Shown here: one piece after another, positions 35,629 to 47,724 of the stretch | How the letters are laid out: each line of letters begins with the position of its first letter | Position numbering within the stretch: position 1 is the stretch's first letter | NCBI RefSeq assembly: GCF_964204865.1 | Contig: NC_135263.1 | Coordinates: forward strand, 13,809,426-13,873,425 | From: Styela clava | Lineage: Eukaryota; Chordata; Ascidiacea; Stolidobranchia; Styelidae | Length of the DNA: 64,000 nt | Reading direction: 5' to 3' | Made by a program: the position numbers and the translations under genes | Notes under the pieces: generated by a model | Database searches by the model: none | Told to the model about the DNA's origin: nothing | What the model saw: the letters and a program-made list of their open reading frames with translations, nothing else

Positions 35629-37150
35629 ATGTCTCAAGCCTCCCAATATTTCTCAATCACTATAACATCGACCAACTCGACCAAACTATTAAAATCAGAA
35701 ATACACCATGTGTTTTTCCTTAATTAAAATTGGAACAAATCTTTCTTTGTCCCAATCATCCTCTAAATTCTATTTGATTTGTTGTGCTTGAAGACTTCGT
35801 ATGTTTGAAAGCAATACTATTCGTTTTGTTAAATATTAATCAAATAGTACATGCTATGTCGAAATAATATTGCTATCGAATTGTGTTAAATCATAAACCA
35901 ATTAGGGAACTTGGTTGATCGAGCTTAAAATGTACTTGATAAATTTGAAAATGAACATAACCATTGTATTGTATTGATTGTTATCTGGCAACCTTGTTTG
36001 ATGTTGTTTTCGAGTAACTAAGATACATAGCCAAAATGTATTTATTTAATAACTCCAATAGCTACTCGCGGGTGACTTTTTAATGTATTTTCAATTTTCG
36101 TGACATTTCGAAATATCAAACATTAACACTTCCCGTGTTTGGATAATTGACGTCAGCACTTATATTTAATTTGATTACTTTCCTGACAGTTGTATCCAAA
36201 ACTACAGTATCGGCTACTACAAAAATCTATTTTTGCGATAAACGGTTGTTGAAATAATCTTCATGTAAAATATATGATAAATTTTACCTATGTAATTTAG
36301 GCTAGATACGAGTGTTGCACTCAGCTGTTTTGACGTCACAGGTAAAAGATCGTGGATACGAAATTCCAAAATCGAGCCCCTCATAGGCAAAGCTGAGGCT
36401 TCTTCTAAATATATATATATATATATATATATCTACGGAGACGAATGAAAAGCTCACCTTAGTGATATTGCTATATTTTCTACAGTTTTACTGCGAACCT
36501 CTCAGTAATAAAAAAAAAATGCATCATATGTTCCAATGACTATTTTAGGTGTTAAGGTAGATCTGTGTTGACTCCAGGTACAGAACACATCATACTTCCT
36601 TGGTATTTAGGACGTAGATGTTGGTATCATACACGCAAAAATTCGTTAGTTCGAAGCCACGATTGTTTCATTCACTCATTTTGTAACTAGCGCCTCAGAT
36701 TCCAAACGGCTCTGCCTAACTTGAAGTTACTTTATTTTAAGAAATAGAAAGTGAAGGCACATGTCTTCATTAGGTTATCAAAACGGCCAACTTGTCATTC
36801 TCATTCTAATCGATTTTGTATTAATGCCTTAACATTGGAGAAAACATTGGGGGCGAAGACGAAATTAACAAGCACGCTAGTAACTGTGTCTCTTAAAATG
36901 TTAAATCGAATTCTCGGATTCATTACATTCGAACCCAAGTACATTTGAACCCACGAAAATTGCACAAGTATACTATTGCACCTATGGAAGTTTGCACCTA
37001 CGGATATTTGAACCCAAACTAACCCTAACCCATGGATTTTAACACCCCGCATATAGATTGAATTCGCGGATACACGGGTACAAATGTATGGGTTCAAATG
37101 TGCTGTCACCGAAATCTGTGTTTTTGAAATTAGGTCGTGTAACAGTAGTC
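35629..37150. repeat. Intergenic block, second unit (counterpart of about 6705-8380)
   Basis: Collinear with the first unit. Differences: about 320 bp at roughly 36292-36617 are present only here, including a TA run at 36409-36432; and about 175 bp at 8170-8344 are missing here. It contains the gaacccaa-rich repeat at 36930-37110 and the empty site of the 8389-9648 transposon at 37151-37158. Confidence 0.75.
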
Positions 37151-37158
37151 TATGGATA

Positions 37159-39451
37159 CATGAAATGTTCAAGTTGCATGTTGTGAACTACCCGTGTAAC
37201 AGACAATTGAATGAGTGAATTGCCAAAAGATAAACAAACTCGTAGGCCGTAATTGATGTTATATCGGAATCGGTATTGATGTATTGCGTTAGTCAACAGG
37301 TACTGTAATATATTATCAGTACCGGTCCGAGTTTCTTTCAGTGAAGAAGTTACTGGTCCCATCAAAAAAGGAATGAATGACTATTAACTTTTAAGATTAT
37401 TTTTTCGTCATTGCATTGTGCTAGATTGTGTAATCTATATAACAGCAATGCGACGAAGCTGAACCTGTGGACCATCGTAACTTAATAGTACCGGTACCCG
37501 GACTGCCCTAGTTTACCAGGTCCTGAGACAATGACATTTCATGCGTTTTGTGCGAAAAATGATTTGACTCACAGCTGCAGTATTAATTTAATGTACTTTT
37601 TACCTTTTACAGCAACTCACCTTACCTCCCAAAAGTGCGTCACAGGTATCGAAAAACCATCTATTTCGCGTCGCTAGATTTTGCGTCACGCTTGGCGGAT
37701 TAAAAACCGTCTTTCCATAAATAAAAAATAATACAGCAAAATTTTGGATGAAATACCAAATCTCATAGAAAATTTAGGAATAAATAAACGGACTAGCAAA
37801 AATACGGTCTTTATCCCCTGAAAATTTCAATGCAATTGGTTCATTAGTTAATGAAAAAGGCAATTTTTTTATACGGTAACAGAAAGAAGAAAATTCTAAC
37901 AACAATGAAAAAAATCTATAGGTCCATTTCGTGTCCATTACCTAATTTTTTTATTAAGTGGGCAAACACAAAAGCAAGACTTTATTAACTTGAATCCCCG
38001 CGAAGAACAGGCCAAACTGTTTACGAGGAAATTTTGGTCTTGTTTATTTGTGAGCGCTCCAACGTGTTAATTAAAGAAGGTTAGCGAGAAACGAGATCAA
38101 TTAAAGAAAATTAGCGAAAGAAGGAGAAAATATGTGAAAAAAAATTCTCTCTAATATATACTATGCTTAATATATGTCAATTTCTTGTTTTACGCTAAAG
38201 TTGATGCTTTACAAACATATCAAATGGTAACGAAGACCCCCTGATTAGGAAAAATTGTCTAAGAAAGCCCCTTTCAACCAGGAAGTTGCTCTTGCCTGGT
38301 TTCGGGCTCACCGTTCTAAGTTAACGGCGATGTTGCTTATCAATGCTTTAATGTACAATTAAAAATTTATGACAATTTAAAAATTATTTCCACCATCTCT
38401 GTTCTTCTGAAAGTTGTGATAATTCCACCACGGCAAAATGCGAATATATCGATTCCGACATTGAAAATAAAGTCCAATCTGTAGAAGACTTGGAATTCCG
38501 AGAAAACCTTGAAATCTCTTGCTCTATTGCAACGGGTATATATAATAACATTGAAAGTTTAAAAAAATTTCAATTCAAAAGCCTCAGATACAATTTTCAT
38601 GCAACAATGACTATAATTTATCCATAAAGCCATTATCTGGAATGAAAACACAAAACAAAATAATGGAGACTTTTAGAGACTTTTGATTCTAATAAAAAAC
38701 AACATTTATTTTGAGAAATTATTTGTAAAACTATTTATAAAGTTTCGCAATAAGGCACTAACCTTTTCGGATAGAACATAATCTTGTTCAAGCATCTTCC
38801 AAAAATTTGACATCTTGATTACTACTCCAAGTGAATATACTTTGCATCCTAAAAATATTAGAACATTGAAAATATGCTTCAAAATTATCGCCTCGTCTGC
38901 GCTGCAAACCTCATGGTTACAACGACTTGAAACATACAGCAGTCACATAAGATATTCGAATTATTCCTGTGTCGTAATTAAATTGAGTAGTTGGCAAGCA
39001 GGCCAAGCTTCGCTACTCAGCAGGTGAACTAGTCAAAACAAACGATAAAATATTTGACTTTGAGCTCTTTCGCAGTTTCTCACAACATGTTTGTACACTG
39101 ATGACGCCTTTATTCGAATTAACTAATGTACGATATCAGTAACATATAATATTTGTAATGAATCACATGTCGTGTGAGCTTCCGGTAATCTGCCGTTAAG
39201 TCCGCTAACACACGTGAAGGCTCAAGCTGTAGACCGGTAATCAAATAGAACAGCAAAAGGTTGCGACGTCATGGTACAAAACGACGGTCATTTTTGTTTT
39301 CTCTCATATATATGTAATGTTAAACTGAAAGCACAATAGAGTTATATTTTAAACGCTAAAAAAAATATGAGCCCAAAATATAGAAGTTTCAGAAGATTAA
39401 TTTAAATATACATTATGTGTATGATAGAAGTGTTGGGTGGATGTGTGTAGA
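37159..39451. repeat. Intergenic block, second unit (counterpart of 9657-12013)
   Basis: Noncoding DNA collinear with the first unit; no supported gene. The identity is high enough that even short A-runs correspond, which points to a recent duplication. Confidence 0.7.
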
Positions 39452-39459
39452 CTGTAGAT

Positions 39460-40265
39460 CAGTGGTTCTCAACATGTGGTACGCGGAAGGTGATCAAGTG
39501 GTACGCGAACAGCTTTAATTTATTGCAACAATTAACTTTTGAGTTGGCCAAAATATGCTGACCACGCTTTATCTTCCATACTGTACCGCTGAACGGCCTT
39601 TATGAATGTTTCCCCGGGCATCAATTCCCTTGCTTATTTCCGTAACCAGCAATAATCAGTAAACATTGCTTTGTTTTTGTAGTTTTGTGTGTTATTTGTC
39701 AGTTTTTAGTTGCGTTTCAAAAAAAATTGTGAATGTAATATCTTAATTGTCATTATGTCTTCAAAGGAACATTAATTTAGTTGTTGTAATCAAAAATGAG
39801 TCTCACAAATGGTGCGATAGACTAATTTAAACTAAGCTATCAGTGCCTGTAAGCGGCACATGGTTGATTGATTTTAATAAAAATGAGGGTTTTCAAACAC
39901 ATAAACCAGCTTATAAGCGCCAACACATCAAAACAATCTCAAAATGAGTATAAAATTTTTCGCAATATAAAGTATAGGAAGAATTTTTCTGGGGTCAAGG
40001 GTCGGAGAAACGTCCTATGGGCCAGTCCAGTCTTTAAAAATCGCCCTCGCCTGCTATTGTCCACGAACGAATCGAGGTGGGCATGTTTTCGTCCGTCTTG
40101 CGAATTAGGTCACTGAGGATGTAGTGCCACATTATAAAATACTCCCATAGCGCGTGTCTTGTGCCATTGTTCCACGCGCCAAAAAGGGGGGCTTTTTCAG
40201 TGGTACACGGCCAGAGTAAAAAACAGTAAAGTGGTACACGGTCAGTAAAAGGTTAGGAACCCCTG
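39460..40265. mobile_element. hAT-like element, copy in unit 2
   Basis: Orthologous insertion to 12022-12838: same termini (cagtggttctcaac ... ggaacccctg) and same target duplication ctgtagat at 39452-39459 and 40266-40273. It is 806 bp with small internal deletions. It lies about 170 bp upstream of the start codon of sulfotransferase copy B, so it could contribute promoter sequence to both copies. Confidence 0.9.
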
Positions 40266-40434
40266 CTGTAGATGAACGACTTGAAGTTAAAAGTATACAA
40301 TTATGAGGCATCGTGGTTGGCATCGAAAATTCGCCGATAACTTTGTTCATAGACGAGTCTCCTCTGCAATGTACTTACTTTGTATACTACTCTGTATCTC
40401 TGTTTTACTAGTCATTAATTTGAAATCTTAAGCT

Positions 40435-43400
40435 ATGAATTTTATTAGACTATCTGTATTATTAATTATTTTATGTTCAATGCTGATGTACTTCATATTC
40501 TACCTGTTCATATCAAATCACAACATCGGTGCCAGAAAGACTCAGGACCGTGACATTGAAGCAGGTAATGCAAGTTCACGTTTATTGTGATTTATGGACA
40601 ATAAAAATGGCTAATATCAGAGAAAATTTTTGTGAAGATGACAAAAGTAAAAGTTTCCCCGAAAGGCTGATTATAGGAAAAAAATCTACGAAGATTATAA
40701 ATACTACAACTGTAAATTATACATAATTTCAAACTAGTTTGAGTTTAGCTTGTAGAAATCTGGGTTTTTATAAAAGAGGACATTGAAACATAGTGGCTAG
40801 TTTTTTACGTATAAACATCCCTGTATCTTGTCTGTGGGAAATTTGAGACTTCCTGCAGCACTACTTCATGACAACAAAAGACTACAGATTTACATTGTGA
40901 AAAAGAAAAAAGTTACAGATCGAACTTGAAAATCTGCAAAGTAACTTACTATACGTTATCTAATCATGTGTTAGGCTGGGTTGTCCAAGAAATGGCGCAG
41001 TTTACTTGATGAGGGTGGCTTGTATTACATATATACTACTTTCTTCAAACTCCTAACTTTAATTTATTCCATAAACAGGAATTACCATAGATGATCGTCT
41101 TCATATACGAATAGCTGAATGGAATCATTATTTAAAACTTTCGCAGAGTACGGTATGATATGAAGCAGTTTTTAGCAATATACGATATATGCAGGCATAT
41201 TGTTAGTATATATACCGGTATATTATTATTTTTACACACTAATGTTATAACTTTGGCGTTCTAAAATGCGTAATATGGCTAAAATAATATTGGTTTCAAG
41301 TTCTAATAGTCTTATTAGTTTAACAAGCAACAAAATCCTGAATTTGTACAACACATGGTACATATGTGTGTTGATTCTGATTTTTATATCCTCTATGTAG
41401 AAGAAAACAAAACGACTGCCGAACATCATTGGAATAGGAGTCAAGAAATGTGGAACAGAAGCTATGATAACATTTATTCGACAACATCCATTTATTAAAA
41501 CGCCCAATTACAAAGAGACGTTTTTCTTTAACGAAAAATATGATAAAGGACTGGATTATTACAAGTAAGCCTTGAAATATTTTATTCCTACAATCAGTTA
41601 TTTTTTCCTGTGCAATATTTTACTTCAGATGATGAAGAACTTATTATGAAGTAGACAGAGTCGTTGTGAAACTAAGAATGTAAATTACTTTGATAATTGA
41701 AAATTTCAATTTTTGGGTCAAATATGCGCTCCCGTCATTAATAATGGTGACCTGACTCCGGAACAACTCAACTGTGGTTTCTCTGCTTTATAGTTCTAAC
41801 ATTGACATACTTGCATATTCGACAGACGGGCCCTCTATATCAAGTTATGTTTCAGGCCTGAGCGCGTGTTTGATTTAGTTTTTTAGTATTATCATCGGAT
41901 AAAGAAAACTATTATGAGCATATATTTTGATCTATTAAAGTGTGAGTTTTGTTTGCAGAAGCCAAATGCCAGAAGTTACAGATGGTGAATTGATCATGGA
42001 GAAAACACCACCGTATTTTAATTCTCCTCCGGAATCACTCCCAGAAATAATCAATAAGGATGTTCCAAATGCCAAATTGATATTAGTACTGTGCGATCCA
42101 GTAAAAAGAAGTTACTCAGATTTTATTCACGAGGTAACGTTTGCAAATCAGTACGGGGATATCTGGTCTCTTTTGTTTATGGCATTATTTATCTGAATAT
42201 TTATTGCAATCTAACTGTATATAGATATGATAACTGCGTTGTAATTACTACAAGAATATTATTTTATCAAAGTTTTCTCAAACCATGATTAAATTGGCTT
42301 TCCCCGTAAATATAATGCTCTGATGCAAATTCCACAAAAATAAAAGATGGAGAGCGATAAGCACAACATTTTTTGTTACCACAGAAACGCCAATAAAGTA
42401 TCAGTTGTCAAGGGTCTATGAGCACTGAATTCTAATCTGCACCGACTGTGTGAATAGCATATTTCAAGTTTGTTTTTCAAGTTACCATTGAACCCAACCT
42501 TACGTACCCCCTTCAACTAGACAGAGCGTGTTATCATTATACCTGAACAACTGTGACAAGTGCAAGTGTAGAAAATATATGATCTCAATTCGTCTGGAAT
42601 GATGAACTAAACATAGTCATCAAATCGTTCAGCCCTAGACCACTGGTTCTCAACCTAGGCCACATGAATATTTCCCCAAATCTATTGAACACCACCAGAG
42701 TTTTTGAAACTCAGTTTCATTTGTGTCGTTATAGTTAAATTCGGATCGGAGTAGCAATAAATGATGCTTCTGTTGTTTGCTACAAAGTAGTTATTTTCAT
42801 TCAGAAACTCTGAAATTCATCATACAACGTTTACTATATTGTACATTTTCTTACAGAAGGCAATTCCTTTGTTTTGCAGAAAATAAAACCTCCCAATTTA
42901 TCAACGGTGACTCAATACAATTCATTTGATGATTATTTGGATGTATACATCGACAGAGTGAAGACATCTTTAGACAAAAATAACAATATAACTTTAAAAA
43001 ACGTCATGTCAAGTAACAAAAATGATTATGCAACAACTCTTTTAACAACGGGACTATATTCAATTCATCTTCCTCGGTGGATAAATACATTCAATTCATC
43101 TAATTTGCTCATTTTGAACGGAGAAAAAATGATTGAGGATCCAGGACATCAGGTTTGTGCATGATGTATGCTGCTTATTTTTGTTTCACGAGCCCTCGGT
43201 GTTGCGTAAAGATGAGGTAAACACCACAGTTTGATTCAGTTCGTTTAATTTCAGTATAATTCGTTTACCAGACTCTGGGTCAGGACTTGTATTGGTGATC
43301 ATTCAACCATGCGATGACCTCATATTCTTAAATGGTGTGATATCAAACTAAGAGAGAAGTGCGTACGCAGAATTTGGTCGAGGGCATATACAAAATTTAT

Positions 43401-44089
43401 AGTTTCTGGCCGTATATTTTTATGTTTTTGTAGCTTTCAGATATTTCACAAAAAGGGAAAATCTAGCGTGACACAAAATTAGATTCGTAGAAACTCATTA
43501 TGACGTAATAAGGAATTTTATGTAAAATGTGTTGTGCTGTCATGAATAAATTTCTAAACTATGCACGTACTTTAATATGAGGTCCAAACGTAGTTACTAA
43601 TTCTTGTATAATTTTAAATTTGAAAATTAGTAATAATAAAGCAAGTTTTTTTATCAAGACAATAACAATCTTCAAAACATCTAATTACCTAAACTCTTTG
43701 ACCCGGATTGTAGGTTTATTTATATATTAGAAAACATTGAAGTATCAAACTTAATAATAGTCAATTGATTTGTAAAGGTAGGCCGAATGCAAGATTTCCT
43801 CGGAATACCAAGGCTTCTACAACCAGGAGATTTTGTTCGCAATTCACGGAACGGCCTATATTGTATTCGACCATGGTGGAATGGTTACGACTTTAAAGCG
43901 GAATTCAACAATTCTCCAGATTGGGAGAAAAATTTGATATGTTTGTCAGAAACAAAGAAAGGCAGAACCAGACATAAAAATGGAAGAGTAAATGCAACGA
44001 AAAAGCATATTATTGAATTGAAAAACCTTTATCGATCTTATAACAAGGAACTTTATAAGATGTTGGAGATTAATTTTGAATGGCTATGA
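40435..44089 (+). CDS. Heparan sulfate 3-O-sulfotransferase-like, copy B; six exons, open (375 aa)
   Basis: Predicted to transfer sulfate from PAPS to glucosamine residues of heparan sulfate-like chains in the Golgi lumen. Exons: 40435-40564, 41079-41152, 41401-41564, 41959-42133, 42880-43152, 43778-44089, all with GT-AG borders and consistent phases. Residues 5-27 form a signal anchor. GVKKCGT (81-87) is the 5'-phosphosulfate loop; E107 in ETFFFN matches the catalytic base of HS3ST enzymes; MEKTPPYF (136-143) and CDPVKRSYSD (168-177) follow, the latter the 3'-phosphate motif with Cys168 in place of the usual Arg. PRWINTF and IEDP fit the family. The last exon has a Cys pair and KGRTRH, matching the KGRAHP loop. 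NIT and NSS sequons are present. Candidate AATAAA at 44278. The substrate is inferred from family resemblance only. Confidence 0.85.
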
Positions 44090-45035
44090 ATTGTAGTTGC
44101 CAGTTTTTACTTTAACTAGCACTGTTAAACACTGCCACTGTAACTGGCTTTCGTAGAAATATAAGGTACTTCTCGTCATTCTAAGCCTATGGTTTAATCA
44201 AGCATTGCAAATTTCCTTCTATAAAGGAAGCTTTGGCATTCTGTTACCTTATTGTTTAAGTCTAAACCTACTTTGACAATAAATAAATTATTTCATCGAC
44301 ACAATTTTTATCTCATTTTCAATAATGATTTTTGTTGGCGAGAGTTATATTTTCTATTATTTATGTTGTTTTGTATAGTTGTTAAAAACGGTGGAATTTC
44401 AGATCTTTTATAATTCTGAGCAAACCATGTAAAAGATGTGCTGTATCGCTATTCCTCACTTGAAGCTCAACATTTTAGTCTATCAGAAAGCAGTAGGTTC
44501 AGGACAATAAATTTGTTTCAGTAAATACGTCAAGATAAACAATATGAAAAACTATTAGATCAAAGTTAGTATTTTACATACAAATATAATTCTAAAAGTA
44601 GGAATTACACTGGCATTGCTGCACGAGGAGCTTCTATATTTGTGTAATGACCGGAATATTTCTGATTTGGCATAGGCTTGCGATTTTGGACGTGACATTT
44701 GCACCCGAGCTGTCTTACCTGTGAGGCCAACAAAACTAGTCCAACACGCTTACTAACAGACTTGTCTTAATCAGTGAATTCAGCGTTCCTTAGGCAAAAA
44801 AAATTATCGCTGTAGAATCTGACACTTTGGTTTAAAATGCAACTCTCGGAAAACCTTTTAAAATAAATATCGGTCCTGACGTCAATTTGTATTTTGCAAC
44901 CACTGAAATAGTCAATATATGATATTTCGAAATGATATAAATACAATTGATATGCAATTAATAAAGTTTAGAATTTAAGCCACCTGTTGTTGTCGCAATA
45001 GTCAAATAGATACATATTTACTGTGCCTTCAAAAC
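44090..45035. other. 3' flank of copy B and flank repeat shared with 19320-20000
   Basis: The poly(A) signal candidate is at 44278-44283. From about 44570 the sequence matches the 5' flank of the type-I RNB gene at 20792 (through the cacctgttgttgtcgcaata stretch). No gene is supported. Confidence 0.55.
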
Positions 45036-45039
45036 ATTC

Positions 45040-45152
45040 TTCGGACCTCCAAAAGTATGTGCAACAAGATGGCGCACAACCTGAACATAGTAGTTGCACC
45101 AGGTTAGGGTTCAGGTTGTGCGCCATCTTGATGCACATACTTCGGGAACGAC
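45040..45152. mobile_element. Foldback (long hairpin) insertion of about 113 bp
   Basis: Two arms of roughly 45 bases, each containing agatggcgcacaacctgaac or its complement, surround a short loop. The related flanks at 19830 and 24110 lack this segment: there aaacattc runs straight into ttacatattta. Here cattc occurs at both borders (45035-45039 and 45153-45157), which would be a 5-bp target duplication. No coding capacity. Confidence 0.8.
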
Positions 45153-45639
45153 CATTCTTACATATTTATCTTCAAAAACAGCATGAGAACAATAAACACA
45201 TTGTTTATGTACAATTTCTTTGTTTCAAATTATCGACTTTATTTAATCTCGACCAAGCAAGGCTCATCATTAGTTCATAATTAAATCAACTATATACATA
45301 TTTACTGTGCCTTCAAAACATTATAGATACAGCATGAGAACAATGACCACATAGTTTACGTAGAATTTCTTTGTTTCAGGTTATCGACTTTCAGTTTTCA
45401 AAAACAATTGTATTGTAAATCAAGCTCTAGTTCATAGGCGCGCGAATACAACTAAGTATCCTCGGTTGCATGTGGGAAATGTTCGAATTTAAAATCGCAA
45501 ACCTGGGAAGCTAACACAACTATAATTTCAGGCTCAGGGAAACAAGACACTTGATACATTATGTTGCTTTTATTTAGAATAACTTATTGAAATTTGAATT
45601 AAAAATCCATAGCTAACTCTAAATAGTAATGAAGTTGGG

Positions 45640-46403
45640 CAATAGTATTGCTTCTTAAAAATGTTCATTGTGAACCTGATAATTATTTCAATCAAGAATA
45701 CGTTACTTTGAATCGCGGGAACATTGATGAAATTGGGGAGGATTGGGGAAATGAAAATGTTTCGGAGAAAATTAAACAGTATTTTAAAGGACCTCAACTG
45801 GAATCAATTCTATATCCATACAAGTAGAGCGGTTCTGATACATTGCTTACTGTAGAATCCAACTTTCTGGTTAAGTTTCAAGTATCAGAATATGAAGTCG
45901 AGGAAAACAAAGAACTGAGCTTAAGATTACTTAGTATCGGGCGAAATTGTCATTTGTGTTTGACCCATATCAAGAATCCTGAATTAGCATTCAAATCAGA
46001 TAGAACAGACATAAATGCTCTGGGTATCATGGAAAACATTGAATTTTTGAAAAGTTCATCTACAAGCGGACACAAACCTGTGATTGTACGACTGGAAAAT
46101 GTTCAAGTTCATTGGGATTCAACATTCTATTCGGGAGGCTCGTTCATATGCTTGAAACCGGTTAACGTAGGCGATTTTCTTTGTATTCGCCAAGATATTT
46201 CTGAATGCGAAAGTAGACCACCGTATGTTTGGGTATCCCATGCAATAGTCAGGGAAGTTGCAAATAAAAAAGTTTTGTTCTCAGTGTGCACTTTGTCACA
46301 AAATAACAGATTTTGTGGAACCGGGCGCTTTTCAGTGGAAATTATACAAATTCCAAAGTGTCTTCAATCTGAAAGCGGAATTGAACAGTCCAAAAGCAAC
46401 TGA
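45640..46403 (+). pseudogene. CCCH-RNB type-I copy lacking its 5' two thirds, with a nonsense codon
   Basis: The coding part matches the C-terminal third of the gene at 20792, from about VLLRNVPCEP to the end, and shares its 3' flank. It has no zinc finger or RNB motif. Directly upstream is flank sequence that in the intact locus lies about 430 bases before the start codon, so a deletion of about 1.8 kb appears to have joined flank to coding sequence near an aatagta junction. A TAG at 45825-45827 interrupts the frame after the residues YPYK; the frame from 45843 on is open for 186 residues and ends in a Ser/Lys-rich tail. It is not expected to make a functional protein. Confidence 0.85.
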
Positions 46404-47590
46404 AATGTATTATATATTTCCGAGATGCGTTAGATTTTAATTTCATTCAGTCAACTTCAACATTTACGAACTGCGAAACTGAAAAAAAAAATTCATATCT
46501 ATCATTTCCATACGTAAAAACATGTATTCGCTTCAATATGTTATTTTATTACTGTATATATATATATATTTCATTTACATAATAACAAACCGTAGAAAAG
46601 TTGTTCAAAAAATTAGTAATAAATTCAACTATAACAAATTTCGCCTATAAAATAAGGTGCATGCAAATAAAATACAATTCCTTTATTGCATGTATATATA
46701 TATGCATTATGTATTTTCGTGTAGCCTGCATTGCAGTATATGGTTGTGGAGGATGTTTGGAACTAAAAATACTACTAATGTTGGAAAACTAGAACTATTG
46801 TGTCAAAATATTGAACCAATTTAACTGTAAAATATTATCAGACTTTGAGAAAGCAAAATATATCCCAAAACGAATGCAAACAAATGCATACGCATGTCAT
46901 CAAAATGCCAACGAAAGGAACAAAAGAGCAATGCTCAAATACGTGGACACGAAAACTGAGACAAAATGCACCCAGAATTCTCCCAAAACCATATCCTTGA
47001 CAAAGTTGGAAGTGTGGAACAGCTGCCGTAACGTAGGCAACCGCTTCTCGAACTTTTCGTGTTCTGGAGCCTGTGAAGAGGTTCACTATTATTTACGACG
47101 TCCCACAATTAATTTACGAAAATAAAATTATTTTATTTAATGACTAGGATGTATTTTCAGATTTAATGCCCTTATTGCTTCTTTGAACAGTTACAAAATT
47201 AGCCAAGTCAACATTTTAGAAAGTAAATGAATGGATTTCGGAACTCATCTGTTTCTCTCACAGTACCGGTTGTCCTCCTCGTCAAAAAAGCTCCTGACTT
47301 CGCCGCGCATTGAATTGGCAATCGCAGAACGATTCGCAAGTTATTCGACGACATCCTCACACAAAACGAATGGAGCATAAAAAAGCCTACAGAAAATACT
47401 GTAAAAGGCTTATAGACACAATCGATAGACATATACTTATAGACACAGACAATAACAATCGTTAACCATACTGCAGAGTTTGAAGCAATTGATCAAGTAG
47501 TCGAATATGAATGAAGGCTCTCGCCAGTCGAGTTTGGTGGGGCTCTAAACTGCACGTGATTATTTCTATTTTGATTCTCCAAAGTTCAAA
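46404..47590. other. Intergenic, no gene recognised
   Basis: The first 80 bases match the 3' flank of the 20792 gene. A short TA run is near 46555-46570. The reading frame at 46811-47125 has no recognisable motif, overlaps another of similar length on the opposite strand, and is not repeated at the paralogous loci. Confidence 0.5.
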
Positions 47591-47625
47591 CGACGAGCCA
47601 ATAATATCTTACGTTTATCCTATGG

Positions 47626-47633
47626 TGACGTCA
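47626..47633. promoter_or_regulatory. Full palindromic CRE-like site
   Basis: TGACGTCA lies about 92 bases before the orphan exon 1 start codon and is conserved at 55945-55952 before exon 1 of copy C. It is the consensus for CREB/ATF-type bZIP factors. Use in this organism is not shown by the sequence. Confidence 0.45.
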
Positions 47634-47724
47634 AAAGAGCGCCGGGAAAAAGAGCTTTGCCTCATCTCGCACTCATGTTAGCTGCCACGGCCTGTCGCAT
47701 CCGAATGTATCATATTGCAGTGTA

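Noticed and set aside
46811..47125. 104-residue open frame, plus strand
   Set aside because: No recognisable motif, overlaps an open frame of similar length on the other strand, no homologue at paralogous loci.
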